NCBI RefSeq assembly: GCF_030052815.1
Contig: NC_079495.1
Coordinates: 33,079,967-33,143,966 of the forward strand
Reading direction: 5' to 3'
DNA: 64,000 nucleotides
Source of the DNA: Hevea brasiliensis
Lineage: Eukaryota; Streptophyta; Magnoliopsida; Malpighiales; Euphorbiaceae
In this document: in pieces, positions 47,726-59,389 of the stretch
Layout of the letters: the number at the start of each line of letters is the position of its first letter
Numbering within the stretch: the stretch's first letter is position 1
Program-made: the position numbers and the translations under genes
Notes under the pieces: model-generated
The model's database searches: none
What the model saw: the letters and a program-made list of their open reading frames with translations, nothing else
Told to the model about the DNA's origin: nothing

Positions 47726-48593
47726 ATTAGGGCGGATAAAACCCTTATCAAGCAGCTCTTACAACTATACCTTCAACTCTTTCAATTCTGCTGGTGCCAT
47801 TCTATATGGTGTTATAGAGACTGGGTCCACACCAGGCATAACATCAATCTCGAACTGCACTTCTCTTTTCGGAGGTAATCTTGGCAACTCATCAGGGAAT
47901 ACATCTGGAAAGTCACATACAGTAGGATGTCTCTCAATACTAGACTCCCCATTTGGGTGTCTATCACATGTGCCAAGTATGCTTCACACCTCTTTTTGAT
48001 CATCCTTCTGGCTAGTGCAGCTGAAATGATGTTTGATGGTAGTAATTGCCTCTCCCCATTTATTACCACATCACCGTATAGAAGGAGACCAAAAGTGACT
48101 ATCTTTAGTCTACAGTCAATCATGGTGTGATGCCTGGCTAACCAATCCATGCTCAAGATGATATTATAATCTCTGAAGGGCATTTCAATCAAATTTGACA
48201 GAAAAACATGTCCTTGGATCACCAAAGGACAATCTCTATGCATTCTGTTGACTCTGACCTCTTGTCCTAACGGACTTGTTACTAGCACTTCAAAACTCAT
48301 CTTGACACAGGGAACAATAAGAAAACTAACTATGCTAGCACTAACATACGAATAGGTTGAACCCGGATCAAACAATACAAAGATATCCTGATCAGAGATA
48401 GAGAAAGTACTAGCTACAATATCGAAAGTTTTAGCTTCTTCCCTCTGTCTCATCGTGTAGACTCTGGCGGGAGCACTACCTTGTTCTGACTGGTTTACTA
48501 TACCCTGACTGCCTGAAGTGTTGCCTCGACCTCTGCCTCTACCTCTGCTAACTGGTTGTGAACCTCTAGTAGCAGAACTCTGAATAGATCCTT
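47726..48593 (-). pseudogene. Protease and RT linker of element E (broken)
   Basis: Minus-strand frame with the protease motif FVLFDPGSTYSYVSAS (the DPG form of D-S/T-G) and the conserved second half SMDWLARHHTMIDCRL. The tail (DTQMGSLVLRD) shifts frame before the VFPDELPGLPP-like linker. The protease would cut the polyprotein. The sequence is close to B's protease region, consistent with B having taken this part from an E-like relative. Confidence 0.85.
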
Positions 48594-49689
48594 CTACAGT
48601 AGTAGGAGATGGCCTAAATCTATGGGAACTGGTGCAATCCTTGGCCAGATGGCCCATGCCCCCACAGTTAAAATAGGCTCCTGAAGCCCAATAACATATC
48701 CCACTATGGGTCTTGCCACATGTGTCACAAGGGCGGGTAAGGTGAGAACTCCTAGATATCTGCTAACCAGACCAAGGGGGTCTCTGTCCAGAGAATCTGC
48801 CCCTTCCGAACCTTCCACCTCTGCCTGATCCCCTAAATTTCTTTCTTTTTCAAGTATTGCCACTGGAACTTTGCTCAACTAATTTTTCACCTTTATCTTT
48901 CTTTGATTTTTTAGTCTTCTCTATTTTCTCTTTCATTGGTGTCTCTTCTAACTCAATTCTCTCTACTTCAAGTGCTTGGGACATAAGTTCAGAGAAATTA
49001 CTGTATTTAAATCCAACCACTTGTACTCTTAGACTAGGTTTTAGGCTGGTTTCAAACCTCTTGCACCTTTTTCTGCTGGTAGACAGGAGACTCCCAGCAT
49101 TGTGGCTTAAGCGGGAGAACTCCCTCTCATACTCTGCCACTGATCTGTTGCCTTGTTTCAGACTCAAAAATTCTTGCAATTTCTGATCTACATATGCATT
49201 TGGGACATATTTTTGTCTAAACTCTCTGATGAAGTCATCCTAGGTCAATACTAGCGGTTCTGCCAAGCTATGGGGGATGGTTTTCTACCAATCATATGCA
49301 TCCCCTTGAAGTAATGACATAGAATATTCAAATTTCAGTTCATCTAGGCAGTGCAGTTTCTTGAACACTCAGTCCATCCTCTCCAACCATTGCTCTGCCT
49401 CTAGAGGGTCTACTGTACCCTTGAATTCTGTCGCCCCATATTTCAACAATTTATCATACTATCTGATTGGAGCCTGAGATTGCACCACAGGAGTCTATAG
49501 TGGAGCATGAGCAGGCATACCCCCAGCCATCTGTTGAAACATTGCAACCATTTGATGAGCGAACTGTGTCAGAAACTGTGGCATTTATGGGGCTAGTGAC
49601 ACTGACCCACTAACATTTTGGAGAGCTGGGGCTTCCCCTTGGGCCTCAGCCTCTACTGACTGCTTAACTGAGTGATTCCCTTCTTCCAT
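48594..49689 (-). pseudogene. Gag with capsid domain, element E (broken)
   Basis: The start is probably the ATG at 49689 (MEEGNHSVKQS). It has the QMVAMFQQMAGG-type N-terminal region, then the full capsid (retrotransposon gag) region, with KYGATEF and HCLDELK at its start and QEFLSLKQGNRSVAEYEREFSRLS in its second half, down to a basic linker (KTKKSKKDKGEK). The zinc-knuckle region follows, but its first Cys is replaced (YFNCGGMGHLAKDC). Several in-frame stops lie in 49200-49600. The capsid domain is exactly what A, B and C lack. Confidence 0.85.
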
Positions 49690-49861
49690 TTCAGTTTGGA
49701 GTTAGGATATCTCCTGAACAAATAACACAAGGAGATTTTCCTTCGTTAGTTCATATTTATGATGTAATGCACTGTATGCAACAAATAAGGACATTGAGCA
49801 GTTGTACTTATCAAAGAAAAAACACAAATTCCCAAGTCAAAACATAATTCAAAAAAACCAC

Positions 49862-49873
49862 GCTCTGATACCA
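49862..49873 (-). promoter_or_regulatory. Primer binding site of element E
   Basis: The minus strand reads TGGTATCAGAGC, 8 bases after the LTR end at 49882. Confidence 0.92.
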
Positions 49874-49881
49874 CTAAAACA

Positions 49882-51229
49882 TGTCACACCTTACCCCTCT
49901 GTAAGGCATAACATGATCTCGTAGTATACCTAATGAATTACCAACTCCGTCTACCAATAACCCATTAAATACACAAAAAAGGATTTTAAAACAACTTTCT
50001 TATTTTTTGAAAGTAGTGAGCTTTTATAACAGGTATTAAAAACATTTACTTGAAGTTTAAAGAATAGTTAAAATTTTTATCCATTTTTATTTTTACGTAA
50101 ATTTTGAAAAAATTTCGGCAGAGTGCCGTCTATATTTGGAAAAAACAGTTCTTCAAACACTTGTAAAAACACTTCTAATAATTCATTTCATCAAAATCAA
50201 CCACTACCACAATACAAATCAACATCATTTCTCCTAATTCCATAATTCAAAACAATTCTCAATTCAATTGTCTTCAAAAATAATACTAAATAACTTCATT
50301 CATATTCCATTAAAGAAAAATCAATTTACATTCATCAACCCAAAATCTACATTAGAAAAGCCAAAATAATATTATTACAAAATCTATACAACTGCTCAAG
50401 ACCAGTTTATACATGTACATACAGTCAATTACATCAAAATAAACATTACAATCAGGGTATAAAATTATACCCGATAAAATCTCAAGGATGTAGCTCCGAG
50501 ATCCTCAGCAGCTCACTCTACTGCTCCACTAGTCTCTCTATCTGCGACAGCAATAAACAACCATCGCTGAGTACTATGACTCAGTGGTGCACAACATACT
50601 AAAATTACATTTTATACATAATTCAAATCATATTTATTCAAAAATAATACTGAACAATGAAAAGTAGATACAAAAGACAATTTATAATTTTAGTCAAAAC
50701 AGTCTCAAAACAAGTTTCATAAAAACACACAGTTATATCATGCCATCAGAACAATGTTCATCTCAATAGCCAGAGGCTTATGAGGAATCACAAGGCTAGC
50801 TAGCTCAATCTATGGGTACCCATTCAATTTCTTCCTCTACTGGCACACACCTCAACACTTCAGCTAGAGATGGAACCAAAATTTAAAACTAATTCCTCCT
50901 ACTAGTCATGCTAGTGAGGCATTCAAATATATGGTCATGACACTGTGGTTTCAAAACTATCTCAATAATTTTCCAAACATTTATTGACAATTAACACACA
51001 TGCAATTAAATTTTCAATAATTTAGATCAATAGCGTAATATACATTTCAATCACCATTTTGCAATATAAATAAATCATAATTCATTTCATGCACTTTGTA
51101 AAGAAAATTTTAAAGAATATTTTATATTGTGCACAAACCTCGTGCGAGTCACCTCTAGGCCTTGACTAGACGTCTCGGCTTCTTTCCCGATATTCCTTTT
51201 AACTAAAACACACAATTTTATAGTATTTC
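49882..51229 (-). repeat. 5' LTR of element E, 3' part only
   Basis: The minus-strand LTR 3' end GGTGTGACA is at 49882. Sequence matches 27262-27568 plus 38951-39985. It is cut at 51229 by element F, with ATTTC as the expected left target duplication. It contains the R/U5 hairpin 50567-50584 and the hairpin CGGCA-GAG-TGCCG at 50116-50128. The uninterrupted CATTT near 50180 is the empty site for element A. Confidence 0.88.
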
Positions 51230-54200
51230 TGTAACACCCTCCCGGTAGCAACTCCGTACATTCTACTGTTCCGGTGACCGGTGTCGGTCCGGACAGCTAG
51301 AACGTCCGGAAAAATATTTAAACTAAAGTCAGGAACCATAATTAACTCAAATATTAATAAGAAAAATTTAGTAAAAAATTTAGAAATAAAATACAACTAA
51401 GTCAAATGAGCCGGTGCCCAAGCGATGGGTAACCCAGAGGGAAGTTGCGGTTCTCACAACTAGGAGCCCTAGACCCGGGGAAAAATTCATAAAATAATTT
51501 TTGGGACTTCAGAGAAGGGTCATTGAGGTTCCTATGGCATTAGAATGCCAAGAAAATATTTAGAAAAATTTTTCAATCGGTACAGACATTTTTAACCCGT
51601 TAAGCCGAACGAAGGGCATTTTGGTCATTTCGCCTTCAGAGACGATTTTTGGCCGACTTGTCCAGTTGAGTAAATAATTATTATGACATAAAATGTGAAT
51701 AAATATTGCTAAAAATTAAATTGAAAATAAGTAAAGAAGAAAAGAATAGAAAATAAGAAAAAAGGCTTATTTATGACATCATTATGATGTCATTTGAAGT
51801 TCCCTCCAATCACAATTAAACAACCAACTAATTAACTAATAAAAAGAGAAAAATGTGACCTAAGGAATTAAAAAAATACAGCTACCTTCTTCTTCCCCAA
51901 ATGCAGCCGAAATTCATGCCCTAGACCCAACCTCCATTAAAACCTCAAGCAAGCTCCATTTCTCTCTTCTTTTCACCATAAATCTTCCTACTCTATTCAC
52001 TAAAAACTTGTCTATACCTCTTGCGAAGTGTTTGGCAGCCTAGAAAAGGAAAGAAAGTGAAGATTAAACTTGGAAAATTCTGCCCTACAAGAGGTTAGTG
52101 CCTATTTATATTTATACTTCTTATTCCATATTAAGGACTTAAAATAAGTAAGGAATTGTGAATTAAATGAATGAAATTTATGTATATGTACTCCTTGAAT
52201 TTCAGCAGCCCTAAGGAAGGGATAAGAGTGATTGTTTTGATGGACTTAGAGTGGACTAAAGATGATGTTTAAGGTATATATACACATGTATAATGAATTG
52301 GTGTGCTAACTAGGGTAATTGGTGTAAACCTTGAATTTGAGCTAGGGTTTGGGAGTGAAAATTTGACTTGGCTTATGAAGCGATTAGTGAAAATTCATAT
52401 GGTCAATTAGTGACCATTTGAGGCAAGTTAATCATAATTTGAAGTGAACTAAAGTGTTACAAACCCAATTGGTAGGCTGCCTAGTGATAGCAGCAATGAG
52501 GCTGTGAGTCCAGCCTGTTTGGACTGCCATATCTTTGGCTGTGTAGGTCCAATTGGTGTTTGGCCAATTGTACATGAAACTAGACTTATAATGGCACAAT
52601 TTTGCTGAAGAAACCATATCCAAAAGACCAAAGCAAGTAGACCAAAAGTTGGCCCCAATCCGGATACCCTACAAGCAAATTCTGCAGAATGACCAAATGA
52701 ACAGTAACTGTTCATTTGGCCATAACTCACTGTAGAATGGTCCATTTGACCTAAAATTTTTACAGCAACAAGATGAGATATATACAAACAATTTTCATGA
52801 AGAAAACTACCCCAAATTATGACCAGAACCTATTCAACAAGGCAGTGGCATTCACTGTTCATGGTACTGTAGATTTGGTAAATTTTGCAGATTGGAAATC
52901 CGGCCAGCTGTGGTTTTTGGACCATATCTGGAGCTACAAAACTCCAAATGGAGTGATTCAAAAAAATAAATTCAACTAGACAAAATAAAGAACAACTTTC
53001 ATGTTTAGCATTTCCTCAAATTTCCAATGTAACAGTCCCTAATGGAACAGTAAACTTATGGTACAAAAACTGAAAATTCTGCCCCTTAGTGCTAAGCTTG
53101 GAAATGGATTTGGTGATTAATTCCAACAAGTTTTAAATGCAAAATGTGGTACATTGGGAGTGTTAAAACCAATGCACCTATTTTCTATCCAAAATTCAAC
53201 ATTTTTGTTGACTAATGAAGTGAATAGTGACACCAAAACTTGAAATTCAAAAATTGAAGAATTCAAAAGTATCAAATGCCCTAGTATACCTAACAAGATT
53301 GGTTTGGATAGTTTGGCATGCCAATAGGGTTCAGTTAGCGATCGCACATGGCATTATGCCATTCTGTGATTTTATGGCTTTTAGCCATTCTGACCTTGTG
53401 TTGAGATTTGGCCTTGTGCCTGATGTTATTACAGCTTATTAGCTGTTCTGTTGCACACCGGGAGATGCATATGTGACCGATGGTGTGACGGCCCGAGGTA
53501 CTAGATACCCAGTGCCAGTTTACCCGTTTATCGATCCGATGCGTCAAAGATAGGTTACTTGGGCAACCAAATGAATGAAAATGGACAAAGTTAAAGAAAT
53601 AAATAAATATAACAGATACAAAACAAATAAGACATATACATTAAATACATATTTATTTTCTGCTATTTTCTTTTATTTTATTATTGCACCACTAAGCATT
53701 ATTGCTTAGCGCGTTGCTTTTGCCACGCGTAGGTTCTGGAGATACTGATCGTGAGCCCAGTAGACCGCAGACTGGGTGAGTCCATCCTGCAGCTCTGCAT
53801 AGTGTCCGTGTCACCTCACCCTCCACAGTGCATTGGTAGGACACTAGGTTTCATTTTGATATTTTGTAACTATTTTTTTTTATTTTCTCATATGTAATTG
53901 AACTTATGTAATGTATTTTGATGTTCATGTAAATAATGAGAATCGTGTTTGTGAATGGAAAAGTGAATATTTATCTGTGATTTGTACATGATTATCACAT
54001 GAGACGAATGATTGAGAAATGAAATGGAAAAATGTTGAGATTTGATATTGGAGTTTGGGATTGATTGAATATGAATATAGGAAGTGTTTTTCACAGGTTC
54101 TGAAGAACTGTTTTCTCCATTTTTAGCCGGTACTCTGCCGGATTTTCTTTAAAATTTTCGGAACCTCAAATAAATTAAAATTTCAACAAATGACTTAAAT

Positions 54201-54325
54201 AGATTATATTTCACAAGATATATTCAAAATTATGATGAAAATTATTTAAGATAAAATAAAGTGTTCCGGTACACCGTGTGACATAACTTACTCGGATATA
54301 CTGTAGACGGGTAAGGGGTGTCACA
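51230..54325 (+). repeat. 5' LTR of element F
   Basis: 3096 bp from TGTAACACCCTCCCGG to GGGTAAGGGGTGTCACA. Contains a 5S-like core (GATGGGTAACC 51424-51434), the repeated modules with CCATAACTCACTGTAG and TTTCATGAAGAAA at 52530-53000, the CCAATTGG palindrome (52546-52573), R/U5 hairpins CTAAGC/GCTTAG and CGCGT/ACGCG (53692-53729) and the hairpin CCGGTA-CTC-TGCCGG (54127-54141). No gene. Confidence 0.92.
53692..53729 (+). promoter_or_regulatory. R/U5 hairpins of F 5' LTR
   Basis: CTAAGC-ATTATT-GCTTAG (53692-53709) then CGCGT/ACGCG (53710-53729), preceded by TTGCACCA. Same place as the CTGAGT/ACTCAG pair of the A LTR but with different, still pairing bases. Confidence 0.6.
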
Positions 54326-54330
54326 TTTAG

Positions 54331-54342
54331 TGGTATCAGAGC
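54331..54342 (+). promoter_or_regulatory. Primer binding site of element F
   Basis: TGGTATCAGAGC, five bases after the LTR end. Confidence 0.93.
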
Positions 54343-54452
54343 ACGGTTTAGGCGTTTCTGGGCCTAGATTGAGTCCATACCATGAATTGCATTTGTAAGA
54401 GTCGAGGTGACACTAATGCAAATCTGTTTGTCTTTCTTATTTTGAATAGGAT

Positions 54453-55292
54453 ATGGACCCTACATCTCAGAGGGCAGTTGAGGAGGAAGTGGAGAGTCAT
54501 GCTCCACCTGCAGCAGCTGAGACTGGGGGTATGGGAGAACCTGCTCCGCCAGCTCAAGCAGAGCCTGCTCAGCCTCCACAGGCCATGTTTCAACAAATGG
54601 CCGAATTCTTCAAACAAATGGCTGGGGTAATGCCAGCAGCACCACCACCACCACCACCTCCACAACCAAAATCACACCTGGAAAAATTGAGAAAGTATGG
54701 AGCAGTGGACTTCTTTGGCAAGAGAGAAGATGATTACATTGCGGTAGAGAATTGGTTGAACAGAACAGGCAGAGTCTTAAAACAACTCCACTGCACCCCA
54801 GAACAAAACCTAGAAGCTGCAATATCTCTGTTGCAAGATGATGCTTATGAATGGTGGGATACGGTGTCCAGTGAAGTACAGCCAGAAATGGTAACTTGGG
54901 ACTTTTTCCTCTCAGAATTAAAGAAGAAACATGTGGGTACTGTAAACCTAGAAGAGAGAAGAAGGGAATTCATTAACCTGAGGCAGAGACAGTTGTCAGT
55001 GGCCGAGTATGAGAAGGAATTTGTAAGATTGAGCCGCTATGGAAGGGAGATAGTCCCTAATGAAGTTGAAAGGTGTAAGAGATTTGAAGAGGGATTAAAT
55101 GACAACATAAAGATCCAGATCACTGCCTTGGGAATCACTAACTTCACCAAGTTAGTGGAAGCTGCATTAAAAGTGGAGAAAGTAAGAATCAGTGAGCAGA
55201 CTGAAGGGAGAGACAGCAGAAGAGGGGCCCAGGTCAGTCAAGTTCAGCTCCTGCATCTGGGAAGAGGTTCAAGGGTTCACCTGCACAGAGTT
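54453..55292 (+). pseudogene. Gag N-terminal and capsid domain, element F (interrupted)
   Basis: The ATG at 54453 (MDPTSQRAVEEE) opens a frame with an acidic/Pro-rich N-terminus, QMAEFFKQMAG, a Pro run and then the capsid domain: KYGAVDFFGKREDDYIAVENW, DAYEWWDTV, LRQRQLSVAEYEKEFVRLSRYG and EVERCKRFEEGL, about residues 70-250. Near 55215-55235 a small frameshift changes the Gln/Ser-rich linker. TRIM G is inserted at 55293, and gag resumes after 59389 in the shifted frame. This is the structural protein that packages the RNA. A comparable domain is absent from A, B and C. Confidence 0.88.
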
Positions 55293-57927
55293 TGTAACAG
55301 CCCGATCCTTCTCCAGTTAGTATTGTCCGCTTTGGTATTGTCCGCTCTGGGCCAAAGCCCTCACGGTTTTAAAACGCGTCACTAGGGGTTACGAACCACC
55401 AACTTATATACCCAGCATCTCTCCCGTGTTTTGTCGATGTTGTAACACCCTCCCCGTAGCAACTCCGTACAGTCTACTGTTCCGGTGACCGGTGTCGGTC
55501 CGGACAGCTAGAACGTCCAGAAAAATATTTAAACTAAAGTCAGGAACCATAATTAACTCAAATATTAATAAGAAAAATTTAGTAAAAATTTTAGAAATAA
55601 AATGCAACTAAGTCAAATGAGCCGGTGCCCAAGCGATGGGTAACCAGAGGTAAGTTGCGGTTCTCGCAACGAGGAGCCCTAGACCCGGGGAAAAATTCAT
55701 AAAATAATTTTTGGGACTCCAAAGAAGGGTCATTGAGATTCCTATGGCATTAGAATGCCAAGAAAATATTTAGAAAAATTTTTCAATCTCCAGATGCATA
55801 ATTTTGACCCGTTAAGCCAAACGGAGGGCATTTTGGTCATTTCGCCTTCAGAGGTGATTTTTGGCCGACTTGTCCAGTTAAGTAAATAATTAATATGACA
55901 TAAAATATAAATAAACATTACTAGAAATTAAATTGAAATTGAGTAGTGAAGAAAAGAAAAGAAAAATCAAAGAAAAGCTCATTTATGACATATTGATGAT
56001 GTCATTTATAAATTATGACCAATCACAATTAAGCCATCATTTAACTAACTAATAAAGAGACTAAATGAAGACCAAATAACCAAAAATTACAGCAGCCATT
56101 CTTCTTCTTCTTCACCAAAACGTGACTTCTCCCCATCTCCCTCCATTGATGCACTCACCCAAGCTCCAAAACCTAGCCAATTACACCATAAAACCCCTAT
56201 ATGCCTTCATAAAACTTGGTCCTCACACCTAGAGCAAGCTTTGGACAGAAAAAAGAAAGGAAGAAAGTGAAGTTTTGAAGTCTTAGAAGTGGCTCCATTC
56301 AAGGTTAGTGCACATATGTATTTAAAACACATTAATTCCATGTTAGAGATGTGTAATAGGTAAGAAATTGTGGAATAAATGAACCAAACCCATGTGTATG
56401 AATGCCATGAATTTCGGTAGCCATATTGAAGGAATAGAAATGAGGGCTTTGTTGGACTTAGAGTGGATTAGAAATGATGTTTAAGATACATATACACAAG
56501 GATAATAAATTGAAATGCTAACTAAGGCATCTTGTAGAAAACATAAGGTGAAGCTAGGGTTTTGGGGGAGTGAAAATTGATTTGGCTTATGAAATTGTTA
56601 GAGCACATTTTAATGGTCAATTAGTGACCATTTTAGGTAAGTTGACCATATTATGGACTGAAAAATAGGATTGCAAAGTGAAGTTGTAGGCTGCCCTAGG
56701 ACAGCAGCAGAGGGACTGAAAATTCAGTCCACTTGCACTGCTATAACTTGGGCTGTGTTTGTCCAATTGGTGTTTGGCCAATTGGACATGAAACTAGGCT
56801 TATAATGGCACATTTTTGCTGAAGAAACCATGCCCAAAAGACCAAAGAAAAAGGACCAAAACTTGGCCCCAATCCGGACACCCTGCAACAGCCCTGCAGA
56901 ATTGACCAAATGAAAAGTAAATGTTCATTTTGCCATAACTCACTGTAGATTTTGTTAATTGACCTGAAATTTTTACAGCAACAAGATAAGATATAGAAAA
57001 ACAACTTTCATGAAGAAACCTACCCCAAATAATGCCATTAACCCATTCAAATGATTGGGCAAAGTTAAGTTATCAAACCTGCAACTCTGCAGATTTACAT
57101 TTGAACAGTAATGTTTGGATGACTATAACTCCCTCTAGAAAACTCGGATTTAGGCGATTCTTAAACCGATGGAAACCTAAGGTATGGTAGAACATGTCAT
57201 ATGAAGAAAGTTAGACCAAATTATGAACTTAACTTGGTCAAATTACTGACCAAAGTTGGACCAAAATCACAAAACCCAAAATTTCAGCATGAACAGTACA
57301 TGTGAACAGTAAACTTATTTTGGCCATAACTTGAGCTACAAAACTCCAAATGGAGTGATTCAAAAAAAGAAATTCAACTAGACAAAATAAGGAATAACTT
57401 TCATGTTTACCGTTTCCTCAAATTCCCACTGTAGAAATATCAAATGGAACAATAAAGATGAAGCACCAAATCTGAAAATTTTGTTCAATTAGCATTAAAC
57501 TTAGAAATGGTATTGGCAACCAATACCAACAAGTTTGAAATACAAAATGTGGTATGTTTGAGGTGTTAAGACCAATACACCTATTTTCTATTCAAAAGTC
57601 AATATTTTTGTTGACCAATGAGGTGAATAGTGACACTAAAACCAAAAATTGGCAATTTTGCCAAAATGACCTAAGCTTTGAGAAAGTGACCAAAACCAAC
57701 AAGTTTTGAATACAAAATGTGGTATGTTGGGAGTACTAAAACCAATGTACCTATTGTTTATGCAAAAGTCAACATTTTAGTTGACTAATGAAATGAATAG
57801 TGACATGAAAACTTGAAATTCAAAAATTGTGAAACTTAAAAGTGCAAAATGCCCCAGTAGGCCTAATGTGATTGGTTTGGATAGATTGGCATGCCAATAG
57901 GGTATTGTTTTAGCAGTACTGCGAAAG

Positions 57928-58025
57928 GCTTTATGCCTGTATTCATGGCTTTATGCCCGTATTCATGGCTTTTATGCCAGTATTCATGGCTTTTATGCCC
58001 GATTATGTGATATCATGGCTTTTTA
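57928..58025 (+). repeat. Short tandem repeat in solo LTR I
   Basis: Several successive units of the type TATTCATGGCTTTTATGCC, about 22-25 bp each; the F and D LTRs have only one or two such units at the same place. Confidence 0.75.
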
Positions 58026-58396
58026 GCCATACTGACTGCATACATGGTTGACGCTCGCGTCCCATGGTATGACGCCCGAGACACCGCGGTGTCGGTTAAC
58101 GACCGTTATCCATCCGCCCAAAGATAGGTTACTTGGGTACGGAAAAGTATAACTGTGATTGAACTGATTATTAAAGAAAATACGAAAATTAAGTATCAGG
58201 AATGATTATAAAAATACAAAGAAGCTCAATATCATGAAGAAAATAATTAACGAAATGCATGAAGAAGTTAATATTATGAAACATGATTAGCCTCGACTAC
58301 ACAATAAGTTAGTAATTATTCATTTATTATGAACACAATAGCAAGGAAATTATTATTTTTATTTGCATATTATATTTTCTTGTATTATTGGCACCA

Positions 58397-58433
58397 CTAA
58401 GCTTTATGCTTAGCGCGTCACTTTTGCAACGCG
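58397..58433 (+). promoter_or_regulatory. R/U5 hairpins of solo LTR I
   Basis: CTAAGC-TTTAT-GCTTAG (58397-58413) and CGCGT/ACGCG (58414-58433); the loops differ from F while the stems are kept. Confidence 0.6.
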
Positions 58434-59389
58434 TAGGTACTGAAGATTTGGACAGAGGGTCCAGTAGACTATAGATTCGGTAAGGCAGTTCACAGTTCTG
58501 CATAGCGTCCGTGTCACCTCACAGACTACAGTGCATTGGTAGGACACTAGGTCCAATTTTGTATTTTATGTTTTTTGTAAATTTTGTAATTAAACTCTTA
58601 TTTTATCATGTGTATTTGAAACAAATGTAATATAGTTTTGTATTAATGTAAGTACTTGTAATTTGTGATTATAAATCACATGTGAGAATTTATTTATGAT
58701 TTGAGTATAATGATGATGTGAAATGAATGAAGGACAAATAGAGGAATTGTTAAGAAATTGTTGTAAATTGATGTGATGCAAATGGATCAAATGAGATGAA
58801 TGATTGAGAAATGAATGGTTGAAAAATGTTGAGATTATAACAAATGGAGTTGAGATGATTGAATATGAATATAGGAAGTGTTTTTCACAGGTTCCGAAGA
58901 ACGGTTTTCTCCATTTTTAGTCGATCACTGGATTTTCTAGAAAATTTTTGGAACCTCAAATAAATAATAATTTCGATAAATGGCTTAAAATGAATTATAT
59001 TTCACAAGTTATATTCAAAACTATGATAAAAATGAATTAAGATAAAATAGAGTGCTCCGGCACACTGAGTGGCATAACTTGCTCGGCTACACTGTAGTCG
59101 GGTAAGGGGTGTCACAGATGTGGGATTTGCCTAGGGTGTTACAATCCACCCCCCTTATGGGACTCAGCGTCCTCGCTGAGGTTTGCCCCACCATCGTTCA
59201 AGGTTGCACGCGGAGCAGCTCTGATACCACAAATGTAATGACCCAGCCCACTAGTGATATTGTCCGCTCTGGGCCAAAGCCCTCACGGTTTTAAAACGCG
59301 TCACTAGGGGTTACGAACCACCAACTTATATACCCAGCATCTCTCCCGTGTTTTGTCGATGTGGGATTTGCCTAGGGTGTTACAGAGTT

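Larger units (their letters stand above)
55441..59116 (+). mobile_element. Solo LTR I (F family) inside TRIM G
   Basis: 3676 bp from TGTAACACCCTCCCCG to GGGTAAGGGGTGTCACA, flanked by the perfect duplication GATGT (55436-55440, 59117-59121). It is homologous to the F LTR but longer, with repeated text at 57430-57900 (two copies of ACAAAATGTGGTATGTT and of the sentence before it). It includes a short 22-26 bp repeat of GGCTTTATGCCC at 57928-58025, R/U5 hairpins 58397-58433 and a 5S-like core at 55634-55644. No internal region remains, so it is a product of LTR-LTR recombination. Confidence 0.92.
55293..59384 (-). mobile_element. TRIM G, miniature LTR element split by solo LTR I
   Basis: The duplication GAGTT is perfect at 55288-55292 and 59385-59389. 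Left LTR is 55293-55440 plus 59122-59143; right LTR is 59234-59384 (151 bp). The internal part is only 90 bp (59144-59233). On the minus strand the right LTR is 5': it starts TGTAACACCCTAGGC, has a TATATAAG-type box (rc of CTTATATA at 55403 and the equivalent near 59325), and a primer site TGGTATCAGAGC lies just after it. The tract AAGGGGGGTGGAT precedes the left LTR. The left LTR holds a short internal duplication (GTATTGTCCGCT twice). No protein coding. Confidence 0.9.

Noticed and set aside
54348..54822. Minus-strand frames rich in Trp, Cys and Val opposite F gag
   Set aside because: Antisense shadow of the Pro-rich gag codons.
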